Origin: Ignavibacterium sp037440165
Lineage (GTDB): Bacteria; Bacteroidota; Ignavibacteria; Ignavibacteriales; Ignavibacteriaceae
Direction of reading: 5' to 3'
DNA: 64,000 nt
Assembly: GCF_037440165.1 (NCBI RefSeq)
Contig: NZ_JBBIUQ010000009.1
Location: forward strand, 36,950 to 100,949
Under the pieces are notes generated by a model. The model saw only the letters and a list, made by a program, of their open reading frames with translations, was not told the origin of the DNA and made no database searches. This document shows, piece after piece, positions 17,323-26,074 of the stretch. Both the position numbers and the translations under genes were made by a program. Numbering within the stretch: the stretch's first letter is position 1; every line of letters starts with the position of its first letter.

Positions 17323-18214
17323 CAACATTAACACCTTTGCCTTTAAGTTGTTCAATAAGAATTGAAGTAAGTTCATTTACTTGTTTCAGAGTTGCCTTAA
17401 TGTCACGCATCATCTCTTCGTCATATAATAATTTTCCAAGATTATTTTTTTTGCTGAACGTTTCATCTGTCAGTTTATTTATATCGTTCAGTAGTTTATT
17501 GCTTTTGTTTGTTACTTCATTCAAGTTTTTTAATAAGTCAGTAAGATTTTGTTCATTGTTTCTGATCAGATTATTTGTTTTATCAGTTAGTGTGACTACG
17601 TTTTCGGTAAGTTGTTTAAAGTTTTCTTTGTTTTGTTTAATTAGTTCATTCACTTCCGAAGTAAGTGTATTAAGATTCTTAAGTGATTGTTTGATATCCA
17701 ATGATAAAGATTCATCAGTGAGATAATTATTCATTGATGAAAGTGTAATCTTAACATCCTTTAATACAGTAACAAGATCATCCTGAACTGAGCCAAGTAA
17801 TGACATTACTGCAGGAATGTCAGATAAAAAAATACCGTGATGAATTTCATTAAGATTCAATGAAGCGGAAGCTTCACCAGGATAAATTTCAACTTTCTTT
17901 CCACCCATCAAATCAAGCATTGAAATCGAAAATCTTGCATCTTCTTTTAATGTAATATCATTATCAATAGCTATTTCAACGATAACTTCATTCGGAAGCA
18001 CTTTCATATCATTCACATAGCCTTTCCTGAAACCATTTATTGTTACCGGATCACCAATTTCCAATCCGGCAACATTCTTAAAACTAACTTTAATTAAATT
18101 TTCTGCAGAACGGATTGAAATATTTTTTGCCCAACCGAAGATCCACAGAAAGATTAGAATTGCTGCAAGAACTGTTATTCCGACTTTTATCTCAGTTTTT
18201 CTTTCGTCTTTCAT
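17306..18214 (-). CDS. MlaD/MCE family lipid-transport protein
   Basis: A 302-residue protein with an N-terminal cytoplasmic tail (MKDERKTEIKVG), one transmembrane helix near 12-28, a single MCE domain at about 38-115 (IKVSFKNVAGLEIGDPVTINGFRKGYV) and a long C-terminal coiled coil with repeated N-x-L-T/N-x-L heptads. MCE proteins form hexameric rings that carry phospholipids between inner and outer membrane. The permease (MlaE) and ATPase (MlaF) genes that usually accompany it are not beside it here; the CNNM gene is upstream and ggt downstream. Confidence 0.88.
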   Translation of the reverse strand: MKDERKTEIKVGITVLAAILIFLWIFGWAKNISIRSAENLIKVSFKNVAGLEIGDPVTINGFRKGYVNDMKVLPNEVIVEIAIDNDITLKEDARFSISMLDLMGGKKVEIYPGEASASLNLNEIHHGIFLSDIPAVMSLLGSVQDDLVTVLKDVKITLSSMNNYLTDESLSLDIKQSLKNLNTLTSEVNELIKQNKENFKQLTENVVTLTDKTNNLIRNNEQNLTDLLKNLNEVTNKSNKLLNDINKLTDETFSKKNNLGKLLYDEEMMRDIKATLKQVNELTSILIEQLKGKGVNVDANIF

Positions 18215-18259
18215 TTTTTTCTCAGATTTTCAAATCAAAAATACTAAAGTAGCAATCAA

Positions 18260-19543
18260 TTAGTTAGCAATTTTTTCAATTAACACTTTGCGAATTCTTT
18301 TCTTATCCAACTGCCTTACAGTTAGTTTGTATTTATTATACAGGAAGCTGTCTCCTTCTTTCGGTATCTCACCTGAAATTTTTAATAAAAATCCGGCAAG
18401 AGTATCAATATCTGGTTCATTTTCATCAATAAAATTAATATTTAGTTCTGAAGCTAAATCCTCAAGAAGAATATTTCCACTTACCAGATACTTGTTCTCA
18501 TCTAAATCATGAATGTTTTTTTCGGCTTTGTCATATTCATCCCAAATATCTCCAACAACCTCCTCGATTATGTCCTCAAGTGTAATTAAACCAGATGTTC
18601 CTCCATACTCATCTACAACTATTGCAAGATGAATTTTCCGAGACTGAAACTCCTTTAAAAGATCACCTATCTTTTTTGATTCCGGAACAAATAAGACTTT
18701 TTTTATTAAAGATGCAATTTTTGTTTCCCTTCTTGATTGACCATTATTTATAAATTTTAATAAATCTTTGGCGAATACAACTCCGATTATAGTATCAATA
18801 TTATTGCGATAAACCGGAATTCTGCTATGACCAGATTCACTGATTATTATAATAACATCATCAACATTTTTATTTTCTGCTACCGCTACTATATCAACTC
18901 TCGGAGTCATAATTTCAGATACAGTAGTTTCTCTGAATTCAACAATGCTGTTTATAATTTCTTTTTCATCCTCGTCAATAGTGCCTCTCTCAGTAGAAAG
19001 TGAAGCAAGATCAGATAGCTCTTCTGTTGAAAGAGCTGATTTAGATTTATCAAATTTTATTTTGCTCACGGAAATTTTTATTATTTCAGTGATGAATTCT
19101 GATACAGGATAAAGCATTGAACTTACCACATAAATTGGAAGTGCAGCGTATTTAGCAAATACTATGGTTGATTTTGTTGCAATCATTTTGGGCAGTAATT
19201 CACCAAAAATTAAAACCAATATTGTAGTTAATACAATCTGAACCGAAATAATAATATTGATGTTGTAATTGAATGCAGACGCAATATCAAAAGCTAATGT
19301 AACTGCTATAATTGATATTGCAACATTAACAAGAGTATTGCCGATTAGAATAGTAACAAGTAATCGTCTCGGAAATGAAATGATCCTATTTAGATGACGA
19401 TGTAAATAGGGATTATTTTTGAAATGCTTTTCAACTTTTTTTTTATCAAGGCTAAAAAATGCTACTTCAGAACCTGAAAAAAATCCGGAACAGAGCAGTA
19501 AAAAAAACACACTAATTATTTTCAGAGACCAATCTATTTCCAA
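18260..19543 (-). CDS. CNNM/CorC-type membrane protein (HlyC/CorC family)
   Basis: A 427-residue inner-membrane protein with a DUF21 domain of about four transmembrane helices (residues 5-170), two CBS domains (residues 210-330, including IMTPRVDIVAVAENKNVDDV and VVDEYGGTSGLITLEDIIEE) and a C-terminal CorC_HlyC domain. The family is linked to magnesium and cobalt export; the old haemolysin label is historical. DUF21 has the conserved SGSEVAFFSL near residue 24. It follows ssb by 27 bases and precedes mlaD by 45 bases. In Bacteroidota the gliding protein GldE belongs to this family, but this copy is not specifically assignable to it. Confidence 0.88.
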   Translation of the reverse strand: MEIDWSLKIISVFFLLLCSGFFSGSEVAFFSLDKKKVEKHFKNNPYLHRHLNRIISFPRRLLVTILIGNTLVNVAISIIAVTLAFDIASAFNYNINIIISVQIVLTTILVLIFGELLPKMIATKSTIVFAKYAALPIYVVSSMLYPVSEFITEIIKISVSKIKFDKSKSALSTEELSDLASLSTERGTIDEDEKEIINSIVEFRETTVSEIMTPRVDIVAVAENKNVDDVIIIISESGHSRIPVYRNNIDTIIGVVFAKDLLKFINNGQSRRETKIASLIKKVLFVPESKKIGDLLKEFQSRKIHLAIVVDEYGGTSGLITLEDIIEEVVGDIWDEYDKAEKNIHDLDENKYLVSGNILLEDLASELNINFIDENEPDIDTLAGFLLKISGEIPKEGDSFLYNKYKLTVRQLDKKRIRKVLIEKIAN

Positions 19544-19570
19544 AAATAATCCTTTAACTTTGATTAAAAA

Positions 19571-19993
19571 TTAAAATGGTAAATCATCAGCTCCAGTAGA
19601 ATCAGAAATATCAGGTTCCTGATTTGATGATTCAATATCTGTCTCCTTGATTGCATCAGCATTTGAATCGAGAGGAATAATTCTCTCTGCGCGAACTTCT
19701 GTAACATATCGTTTAACATTATCTTTATCAGTATAATCTCTCTTCACCAATCTTCCCTCAACATAAACCTTTTTTCCCTTTTTCAGATTTTCCTTCAAAT
19801 AATCTGATAAATTGAAAGCGACAATATTGTGCCAAGTAGTTTCGTTTGTCCATTCTCCGGTTTTATTCTTGAAGCTGTAAGTTGTTGCTAAAGTAAAATT
19901 TGTAACCGAAAAATTCTCAGCAGTAGTAAATCGGGTTTCAGAATCTTTCCCAAGATTTCCTATTAACATAATTTTATTTAATGAGAAAGCCAT
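19571..19993 (-). CDS. ssb: Single-stranded DNA-binding protein
   Basis: A 140-residue protein with an N-terminal OB fold (MAFSLNKIMLIGNLGKDSE; WHNIVAF; GKKVYVEGRL) covering residues 1-105 and an acidic tail ending DDLPF, the docking peptide for replication and repair partners. It binds ssDNA as a tetramer. The ATG has AGGAGGTTAAGCT upstream. A promoter with TTGACT, 17 bases and CATATT lies upstream. It is divergent from the pilin-like operon across a 329-base gap. Confidence 0.95.
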   Translation of the reverse strand: MAFSLNKIMLIGNLGKDSETRFTTAENFSVTNFTLATTYSFKNKTGEWTNETTWHNIVAFNLSDYLKENLKKGKKVYVEGRLVKRDYTDKDNVKRYVTEVRAERIIPLDSNADAIKETDIESSNQEPDISDSTGADDLPF

Positions 19994-20035
19994 AGCTTAA
20001 CCTCCTGTTTTAAGTTTAATTAAATGATTTATTGT

Positions 20036-20064
20036 AATATGAATGTTTCAATTTTAAAAGTCAA
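20036..20064 (-). promoter_or_regulatory. Sigma-70-like promoter of ssb
   Basis: Minus strand: TTGACT at 20059-20064, a 17-base spacer, and CATATT at 20036-20041. It lies about 45 bases upstream of the ssb ATG. Confidence 0.45.
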
Positions 20065-20081
20065 AATAATTCTGAAAAATT

Positions 20082-20134
20082 TTTTTACACTTTCCTACTA
20101 CTATGAACATTATTTCCGAAATAAAGTGTAAAAA
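20082..20134. repeat. 12-bp perfect inverted repeat in the ssb/pilin gap
   Basis: TTTTTACACTTT at 20082-20093 is the exact reverse complement of AAAGTGTAAAAA at 20123-20134, with a 29-base loop. The 329-base gap 19994-20322 also holds the ssb promoter and a short CTTCC/GGAAG hairpin at 20180-20193; no gene or known RNA was recognised in it. Since the flanking genes diverge, a terminator role is unlikely; a regulator site or RNA leader is possible. Confidence 0.5.
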
Positions 20135-20322
20135 TTACTAATACCGAAATTTGAAAATCTAAATAAAGACTTCCAAAACCTTCCTTTGGGAAGAATTTAC
20201 ATATAAAATCAACTAAAATGAGACATTCAACATATTTTTTCAAGCGAAAAAGCAGGTTTTCTGATAAGGTTATGATGGCATAATGGTTGTTTTATATGAT
20301 TCAAAAAATCAGGGTTTTTAAT

Positions 20323-20841
20323 ATGAGCACAGGACAAATGATGTTAGCATTGGGCGCAGTTATTCTTCTTTCCTTCCTGATTTTAAGATTTAATGGAACA
20401 ACAATAACTGCTCAGGAAATGACAATGAATTCAAAAATGGGAATATTGGCAATATCAGTTGCTAATTCCTACATAGATGTAGCTAAGAAAAAAGCATTCG
20501 ATGAAGTAGTTATGGATACAACCAAACCTACGATTCTTCTTTCTGATTTAAGTTCAACTCTTGGAAAAGAAGCTGGTGAAGTATATCCTGATTTTGATGA
20601 TTTTGATGACTATAATCTTAATGGAACTATAATAGTTGATACAACAACGCTCATAAATCCCTCAAAGTCTGCATCGCCTACTCCCTTTTACATCACTTCG
20701 ACTGTTTATTATGTAACCAATGCAAATCCAAATGCACCTGCAATGATCATCAAAACTTGGAATAAAAGATTAGATGTAAAAGTATGGACAGACGGGATGG
20801 TTGATACTGTTAGAATGAGCACTATTTCAAGTATGTGGTAA
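20323..20841 (+). CDS. Pilin-like membrane-anchored protein, first of three
   Basis: A 172-residue protein that begins MSTGQMMLALGAVILLSFLIL, a hydrophobic N-terminal helix with almost no leader, then an extracytoplasmic beta-rich domain of about 140 residues ending in TVRMSTISSMW. The helix-then-globular layout, size and company of two similar genes suggest a minor pilin or pseudopilin, but the canonical prepilin cleavage motif (G-FxxxE) is not present. An upstream in-frame start would add 12 residues that do not fit, so the ATG at 20323 is used. No close family is recognised. It lies 18 bases ahead of the next gene. Confidence 0.65.
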   Translation: MSTGQMMLALGAVILLSFLILRFNGTTITAQEMTMNSKMGILAISVANSYIDVAKKKAFDEVVMDTTKPTILLSDLSSTLGKEAGEVYPDFDDFDDYNLNGTIIVDTTTLINPSKSASPTPFYITSTVYYVTNANPNAPAMIIKTWNKRLDVKVWTDGMVDTVRMSTISSMW

Positions 20842-20859
20842 AAAACTTTTGAGGTTAAA

Positions 20860-21453
20860 ATGGGATTTACAACAATAATAGATATTCTTGGTGCAACAAT
20901 AATAGGTGGAATTGTTTTGATGAATCTCCTCAGGATGAACTCAAATGTTGTGCAGAATGAAAGTATGTTTGGTCATGATAAAAATCTTCAGGTAGATGTT
21001 GTTATTCTTGCAACAATAATGGATAGAGATTTCGGATTACTCGGTTATTGCGGTGACTATACAAAAATGGACTCAACCGCAATTATTTATGGAGACTCTG
21101 TATCAATAAGATTTCTGGCAGATGTTGATAATAATGGTGCATTTGATACACTGTATTATTATACAAGTGACACAACTACTCTATCACATACGCCAAATCC
21201 ACGTGACAGAATTTTATATCGTCAGCTTAATAGTAATCCGCCATTCGTTGTGGCAAACAATATTACAGAGTTCAATCTTATTTATTTAGACACCTTCGCT
21301 AATGAGCAGAGTATTCCAATCGATTTAACGAAAATAGTAAATTATGTGAGGATAGCATTTAAGGTTGAAGATCCTTTTGCTTACGATGAGGAGTATACCG
21401 AAGCTCTATGGCGAAGATTAACAGTAACAGCAAACAATCTTATAAAGAAATAA
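20860..21453 (+). CDS. Pilin-like protein, second of three (PilW-like)
   Basis: A 197-residue protein beginning MGFTTIIDILGATIIGGIVLM. The MG-FTTIID start resembles a prepilin cleavage site cut down to a two-residue leader: glycine, then phenylalanine, and an acidic residue at +6 rather than +5. The rest (VQNESMFGHDKNLQVDVVILATIMDRDFG ... FNLIYLD) resembles PilW-type minor pilins, in which the conserved central segment measures D-x-x-x-G. GAGG lies upstream of the ATG. It probably assembles with the flanking pilin-like proteins in one pilus tip or pseudopilus complex; that is inference from order and form. Confidence 0.65.
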   Translation: MGFTTIIDILGATIIGGIVLMNLLRMNSNVVQNESMFGHDKNLQVDVVILATIMDRDFGLLGYCGDYTKMDSTAIIYGDSVSIRFLADVDNNGAFDTLYYYTSDTTTLSHTPNPRDRILYRQLNSNPPFVVANNITEFNLIYLDTFANEQSIPIDLTKIVNYVRIAFKVEDPFAYDEEYTEALWRRLTVTANNLIKK

Positions 21454-21470
21454 AGTAAGGAGGCAATTAT

Positions 21471-22763
21471 ATGGGAGGTAAAGTTTCATTATTTCTGGTT
21501 ATGGGTTTTGCAGGAATATTTGCACTATTCAGCAAAAACATTATGGATACTTCTACCAGAACTGTTGATAATTATGCATTTTATTTTAGTAAATCACAAG
21601 CACATCACATCGCTGTAAGTGGTATTCATCTAGCGATGATGGAAATTAATATTAATGATCCTAAATGGACCGCCGGTTATTCAAACAAACCAATGGCCGG
21701 AGGTTATCTTGATCTATCTGTTGCAAATTCTGCTGTTTCGGGAGTAATCAGAGTTACAAGCATAGGAAAATATGGTTCAATAAGTGACACAGTAGTTGTA
21801 ACAGCTAAACAGAGGTCTTATGCTGAATATGGAAACTATTATAATGTTTTCAGTAATGTTTGGGCTGCTACAGGCGATACTTTCGATGGTAAATTTCACG
21901 CAAATGATTGGATTCAATGTTATGGTGATCCGGTATTCAAAGGTGTAGTTACTACATCGAAAGGTGTAAAATTATATGACAAGAAATCGCACCCAAAATT
22001 TGAAGACGGCTGGAAAATGCAGACAAATGATCCAGTAAAATTTGATACAGCTGCAATGAGAATTGATGCTTATGCAGGTGGAAAAGTTTTTAGAGATACT
22101 ACAAATAAAGGAAAAATTACAAATGTTAAATTAAATTTCAATTCTGACGGAACGGTAAAATATAGTCTCAGCATTGACGGTAAACCTTATACGCCGGAAA
22201 TTACTATGCCTGTTACAGATTTAGCCCCAAATGGATTGATTTACATTGAGAGAGGAAATGCTCTCATACAGGGAACATTAAATGGACAAGTTACTATTGT
22301 TGCCTCCAAACGAGGAACGAACGGTGCAGGAAGAGTTTTAATTGATAATACAATACAATATGCGGTTGATCCACTAGAACAACCGGATCTGTGTGATGAT
22401 TATTTAGGAATAGTAGCTGAACAGCAAGTTGAAATTCCTTTCAATCCTGCAAGAGGAGATTTCACAATTCACGCTTCAATGTTAATGCAAAATGGCGGAT
22501 TAGTTGTTACAAATTATTGGAGTTATCCTAAAGCATATAAGATGAATATCGTTGGTGGAATCATTGGTCACAAGGTTGAAGCTACTGCCACATATGTATG
22601 GGATCCAATTAAAAAGCAGTATGTCCCCAAAAAAGGATATAGTTATATTCATAAATATGATAAAAGATTTGATATTACTGTTCCTCCTTATTTCCCCAAG
22701 ATGAGAATATTCAGCACAATTGCATGGTATGAAGGTGAGGTATTTATTCCTGTGTTTGACTAA
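21471..22763 (+). CDS. Pilin-like protein, third of three (PilX-like, large)
   Basis: A 430-residue protein with a short leader (MGGK), one hydrophobic helix (VSLFLVMGFAGIFALF) and the PilX-like segment DNYAFYFSKSQAHHIAVSGIHLAM. The large remainder is beta-rich, with VFSNVWAATGDTFDGKFHANDWIQCYG resembling the polymer-surface or DUF4900-like domains found with type IV pilus components. AAGGAGG is 8 bases upstream of the ATG. A strong hairpin follows the stop, so the three genes form one closed plus-strand operon, an island among minus-strand genes. Ligand or surface-adhesion functions can only be guessed. Confidence 0.65.
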   Translation: MGGKVSLFLVMGFAGIFALFSKNIMDTSTRTVDNYAFYFSKSQAHHIAVSGIHLAMMEININDPKWTAGYSNKPMAGGYLDLSVANSAVSGVIRVTSIGKYGSISDTVVVTAKQRSYAEYGNYYNVFSNVWAATGDTFDGKFHANDWIQCYGDPVFKGVVTTSKGVKLYDKKSHPKFEDGWKMQTNDPVKFDTAAMRIDAYAGGKVFRDTTNKGKITNVKLNFNSDGTVKYSLSIDGKPYTPEITMPVTDLAPNGLIYIERGNALIQGTLNGQVTIVASKRGTNGAGRVLIDNTIQYAVDPLEQPDLCDDYLGIVAEQQVEIPFNPARGDFTIHASMLMQNGGLVVTNYWSYPKAYKMNIVGGIIGHKVEATATYVWDPIKKQYVPKKGYSYIHKYDKRFDITVPPYFPKMRIFSTIAWYEGEVFIPVFD

Positions 22764-22786
22764 TTAAGAATTTATTTGTAATAGTT

Positions 22787-22820
22787 AAAGCTCTTAAGGT
22801 GAAACTTTAAGAGCTTTTTT
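22787..22820. terminator. Bidirectional Rho-independent terminator
   Basis: AAAGCTCTTAA (22787-22797) pairs with TTAAGAGCTTT (22807-22817) around a 9-base loop and is followed by a T tract on the plus strand. It ends the pilin-like operon; read on the minus strand it also follows the SPOR gene stop, which overlaps the T tract. Confidence 0.85.
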
Positions 22821-23229
22821 ATTTATTGACAGTTACAATCCAGACATCCTTGAACTCATCCATTACTTTCAACTCATCTCTAACTAGCTCTGCTTTCAGT
22901 CGAGATCTGAAAAACGGTGTAATTTGTACCAGATAAAGATTATTATTTTCACTGTAAGTTATGATTACTTCTTTTTCAATTTTCTTTCTGCTGTTCTCAG
23001 CAAAAATTTCTGCTCTCTCTTTGGTAGTAAATGCTCCAATCTGAACTACATAATATGTCTCATTGATATTCGGAAACTCACCATCCTTTTTAACATCAAT
23101 CTTTTCCTGATTTTTTTGTTCATCAAATACATAAATTCTCTCCCCTTCTGATGATTTCTGTGAAGCAGTACAGCTTATAATCAGATTTACCAGAACAATT
23201 AGGTTTATAATCAAAAAAAAATTTTTCAT
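22819..23229 (-). CDS. SPOR-domain lipoprotein
   Basis: A 136-residue lipoprotein with the lipobox LIISC at about residues 16-20 behind a hydrophobic signal, and a C-terminal SPOR domain (YYVVQIGAFTTKERAEIF ... NLYLVQITPFF) that binds denuded peptidoglycan at division sites. SPOR proteins help septal wall metabolism or tether the outer membrane. It is a single gene, flanked by the terminator of the pilin operon and that of the SGNH gene, so its transcription unit is isolated. No partner is obvious. Confidence 0.85.
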   Translation of the reverse strand: MKNFFLIINLIVLVNLIISCTASQKSSEGERIYVFDEQKNQEKIDVKKDGEFPNINETYYVVQIGAFTTKERAEIFAENSRKKIEKEVIITYSENNNLYLVQITPFFRSRLKAELVRDELKVMDEFKDVWIVTVNK

Positions 23230-23252
23230 ACTAATCCTACTTTTTTGAAAAT

Positions 23253-23290
23253 AAAAAATGCTGTCAGATAGAATCTTTATCCGACAGCAT
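23253..23290 (-). terminator. Rho-independent terminator of the SGNH hydrolase gene
   Basis: Minus strand: a 13-bp stem (ATGCTGTCGGATA with TATCTGACAGCAT, one G-U pair) around a 7-base loop, followed by six T residues. Confidence 0.9.
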
Positions 23291-23307
23291 AATAGGAAAA
23301 TTATAAA

Positions 23308-24744
23308 TTAGAAAAGTAAATGCTCGAATACTTCCGGAGGTAAAATAGGATAACCATTCTGATAACTAATCTTTCCAGCAAATATTAAACTGCCTGGTAT
23401 TGATGAAACATCTACTAAAGGAAACTGAGCATTGTATTTTGAGTTGATTACTTTAAGGAATTCATTTGCAATGATCGCTTGTCCCTGATTAGTTGGATGA
23501 ACTCCATCAAGACTGAACAATCCTCCGGTAACAAATGTAGTTCTAAAAGTTATTCCGTTATAAACTGTTCCACCAGTAAAATCATTAGCTCTGATTTGAT
23601 TGAATACCGAGTTTATATCAACTACAGCAAAATTAAAATTAGCAGCAGTTGCTGCAATTATATTGTTATAATCTGCTACTGCTTGATTTGCAATCTGAAT
23701 TTCATCTGAATCAAGAATTAATGCATTTGGCCACGGATTTTGTGGATGAAAACCAAATGGCTTAGTTGTATCAACACCTGAAGGTATTGTTAATCCATTA
23801 TCGCGATAAAACTTTCCTGTCGTTTGACCAAGTAAAGGAGCATAAGAACTTCCTCTAAGAGTTACAAGATTTCCACCAGTCAATAAACTGGCTGAATCTG
23901 CTACACCGATTGTTCCGCCAGTTTTTTGATAAACTAATCCGACCACACCCTGAGAGGCCAATAGATACCACGGAGTTGAAAGAGCAATTTGTGGTCCAAC
24001 AGTTGTGAAAAATGGTATTGCTGACACATTAGTAATATTTGCAACAACTGCTTCTTTGCCTGCCTGAGCTATACCATTACAAATTCCTCCAAACAACTGC
24101 TGAAATTGAATTGTATTCGTTGGAGCTGAAGGGGCGGTTCCACCACTGGTTGCATAGCCCAATACATCATTATTTCCAATCCATAAAGTTATAAAGGTTG
24201 GATTTTGTGCCAATGCTTGATCTAACTGCGTTCCTAAATTCAATGCACTATTTCTTAGTACTAAATCAAAATATGGATTTGGTGTTCCTGCAAAAACAGC
24301 TGATGCACAATTATCTTTGTTTGTTGCAAAAAGAACATCATAAGCTAAAGCTCCCGGTATACCTAAATTCTGATAAGGAGCCGGTAAAGTAAGATTTATA
24401 GGCGAACCGGCATTTGGATTGGTATAAAGAGTAAACGGTGATAAAGATTTAATTTCCAATCTGCCGCCTAAACCGGGATCACTAACTTTTAATCCAGCTA
24501 TTTCTACCCCGGTTTGTTGAGCAATCAAATAAGGGAAAGAATAAATCTGTGCGGAATAAAACAATGTACCTGACTGATATCCTGCAGTTAAACTATTTCC
24601 AATTGCAACATATTTTGTTAAGTCTGCATTCCCACTTTTTCCATTTAACGGAACTGGTGCAGTTAAATCAGACCTATCCTCACAGGCATTAAAAAAGAGG
24701 ACGGCAGCTATTAAAATTAAAATGCTTAAAAATATTTTCTTCAT
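23308..24744 (-). CDS. SGNH/GDSL hydrolase lipoprotein
   Basis: A 478-residue outer-membrane lipoprotein (signal MKKIFLSILILIAAVLFFNAC, with cysteine 21 as the lipid site). The SGNH blocks are seen: block I GNSLTAGYQS with the nucleophile serine, block III LWIGNNDVLG with the asparagine, and block V DGVHPTNQGQ with the Asp-His pair. The family hydrolyses esters such as lipids or acetylated sugars. It begins 18 bases after the FadL-type porin gene stop, so the two form one operon: an esterase at the cell surface next to a hydrophobic-compound channel. The length is larger than the usual 200-350 residues, mostly from an insertion before block III. Confidence 0.88.
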   Translation of the reverse strand: MKKIFLSILILIAAVLFFNACEDRSDLTAPVPLNGKSGNADLTKYVAIGNSLTAGYQSGTLFYSAQIYSFPYLIAQQTGVEIAGLKVSDPGLGGRLEIKSLSPFTLYTNPNAGSPINLTLPAPYQNLGIPGALAYDVLFATNKDNCASAVFAGTPNPYFDLVLRNSALNLGTQLDQALAQNPTFITLWIGNNDVLGYATSGGTAPSAPTNTIQFQQLFGGICNGIAQAGKEAVVANITNVSAIPFFTTVGPQIALSTPWYLLASQGVVGLVYQKTGGTIGVADSASLLTGGNLVTLRGSSYAPLLGQTTGKFYRDNGLTIPSGVDTTKPFGFHPQNPWPNALILDSDEIQIANQAVADYNNIIAATAANFNFAVVDINSVFNQIRANDFTGGTVYNGITFRTTFVTGGLFSLDGVHPTNQGQAIIANEFLKVINSKYNAQFPLVDVSSIPGSLIFAGKISYQNGYPILPPEVFEHLLF

Positions 24745-24762
24745 TTTTTCATCCTCTCTTTC

Positions 24763-26004
24763 TTATAAACTATATAATAAACCAATTGAAAATACAGTAG
24801 CGTTTATGTTATAAACGCCATTAAACGGTGTGTTACCGTGTATCAGTTGTTTTGAGTTGTCAACTTTTAGTTCATTTCCTCTTATGTAAAGGAAAGAACC
24901 TCTAAGAGATAAATTATTAAGGAATTTATATTCAGCACCTATTGTCATTCCAATTCTATCTGTTTCAGGTAATGATGGCGCTACCATATTATCTTCAACA
25001 GGTTTCTTATCATAATAGACACCTCCGCGAATTGAAAAATCATCGAACAGTTTATAGTCTGTACCTAATCTGATTATAAAACTATTATCATATAACCTTG
25101 GACTTGCAAGATCGGTGTATACAGGATCAACAAAATCAACTTTCAAAGAATCGTAACTTGACCATCCAACATACTGGAAATCAGTACTTATTAACCATTT
25201 ATCTGTTACCTGATAAGCAGCACCAACTGCTAAATTGAAGGGGGTTTTTAATTTGGCAATTATATCACCAATAGGTAATCTTTTAGCATCTATAAGTTGT
25301 TGAGCACCTTCAGAATTAGCAGTACCGCTAAAATCATAATCGATATTACTTTGGAAAGCAGCTCCAAGTGTTAATTGTTCAGTGGGTTTATACATTACAC
25401 CAAAACTATAACCGAAGGCTGATTTGTCATTACCATCCAATGTAATTTTGGCATCACCTGAGAAAGGAGTCTGCGGTGTTTTTTGAATTATTTTAACATT
25501 AGCAAAACTGAAAACGAATCCTGCGCCAATAGATAAGTCCTTTGTGATTTTATAAGATACAGTTGGTGTAAGTGTAAAAATCTGCAGCTCAGTTTCTACT
25601 GCAAGGTATCTTCCAACCCAATCTTCATCCCACTTTGTTCCTAATCCAAATGGAACTGTAAAACCTACTCCGACTGCCCAATCGTCATTAATAGAATGTG
25701 ATGCAAAAAAGTTGGATGGATAGAAAGTTCGTTTAACAACCTTGTATTCATCAACATTTGGAGTAATACCCCTAAAGCTTGATGAGGGAGTAACCAGATG
25801 GGAACTGATCATAAAATGTGTGCCTTTGATGAAAGACAATCCACCGGGATTCCAATAAACTGCGCTTGGATCATTTGCAACAGCTGTGAATGCCCCACTC
25901 ATTCCGGAAGCTTTCGCTCCGTGTTGGTTTAGCTGAAATCCACCTGCGAACACAGATGAACTCAAAGCGAAAGTAACAAACAGGTAAGTAAAGATTTTTT
26001 TCAA
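24763..26004 (-). CDS. OmpP1/FadL/TodX-type outer membrane transporter
   Basis: A 413-residue beta-barrel for long-chain fatty acids or other hydrophobic compounds. A signal peptide (KKIFTYLFVTFALSSSVFA) is followed by the FadL N-terminal pattern GGFQLNQHGAKASGMSGAF and AVANDPSAVYWNPGGL, and the barrel ends in aromatic residues (VFSIGLLYSL). I chose the TTG at 26002-26004 because CAGGAGGAGAAACC sits directly upstream; the longer frame adds a leader with no signal. It is cotranscribed with the SGNH lipoprotein. Confidence 0.9.
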   Translation of the reverse strand: MKKIFTYLFVTFALSSSVFAGGFQLNQHGAKASGMSGAFTAVANDPSAVYWNPGGLSFIKGTHFMISSHLVTPSSSFRGITPNVDEYKVVKRTFYPSNFFASHSINDDWAVGVGFTVPFGLGTKWDEDWVGRYLAVETELQIFTLTPTVSYKITKDLSIGAGFVFSFANVKIIQKTPQTPFSGDAKITLDGNDKSAFGYSFGVMYKPTEQLTLGAAFQSNIDYDFSGTANSEGAQQLIDAKRLPIGDIIAKLKTPFNLAVGAAYQVTDKWLISTDFQYVGWSSYDSLKVDFVDPVYTDLASPRLYDNSFIIRLGTDYKLFDDFSIRGGVYYDKKPVEDNMVAPSLPETDRIGMTIGAEYKFLNNLSLRGSFLYIRGNELKVDNSKQLIHGNTPFNGVYNINATVFSIGLLYSL

Positions 26005-26074
26005 GGTTTCTCCTCCTGAATAATTTGATGATGAATTAACGAGCAAAAATTGTTAAAATTTTATAAATAACAAA

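Noticed and set aside
20200..20290. Leader of the pilin-like operon resembling a c-di-GMP (GEMM) riboswitch, because of GCGAAAAAGCAGG
   Set aside because: The conserved GCAAA, GACGCAAAGC and tetraloop-receptor elements are not present and no two-stem fold could be drawn.
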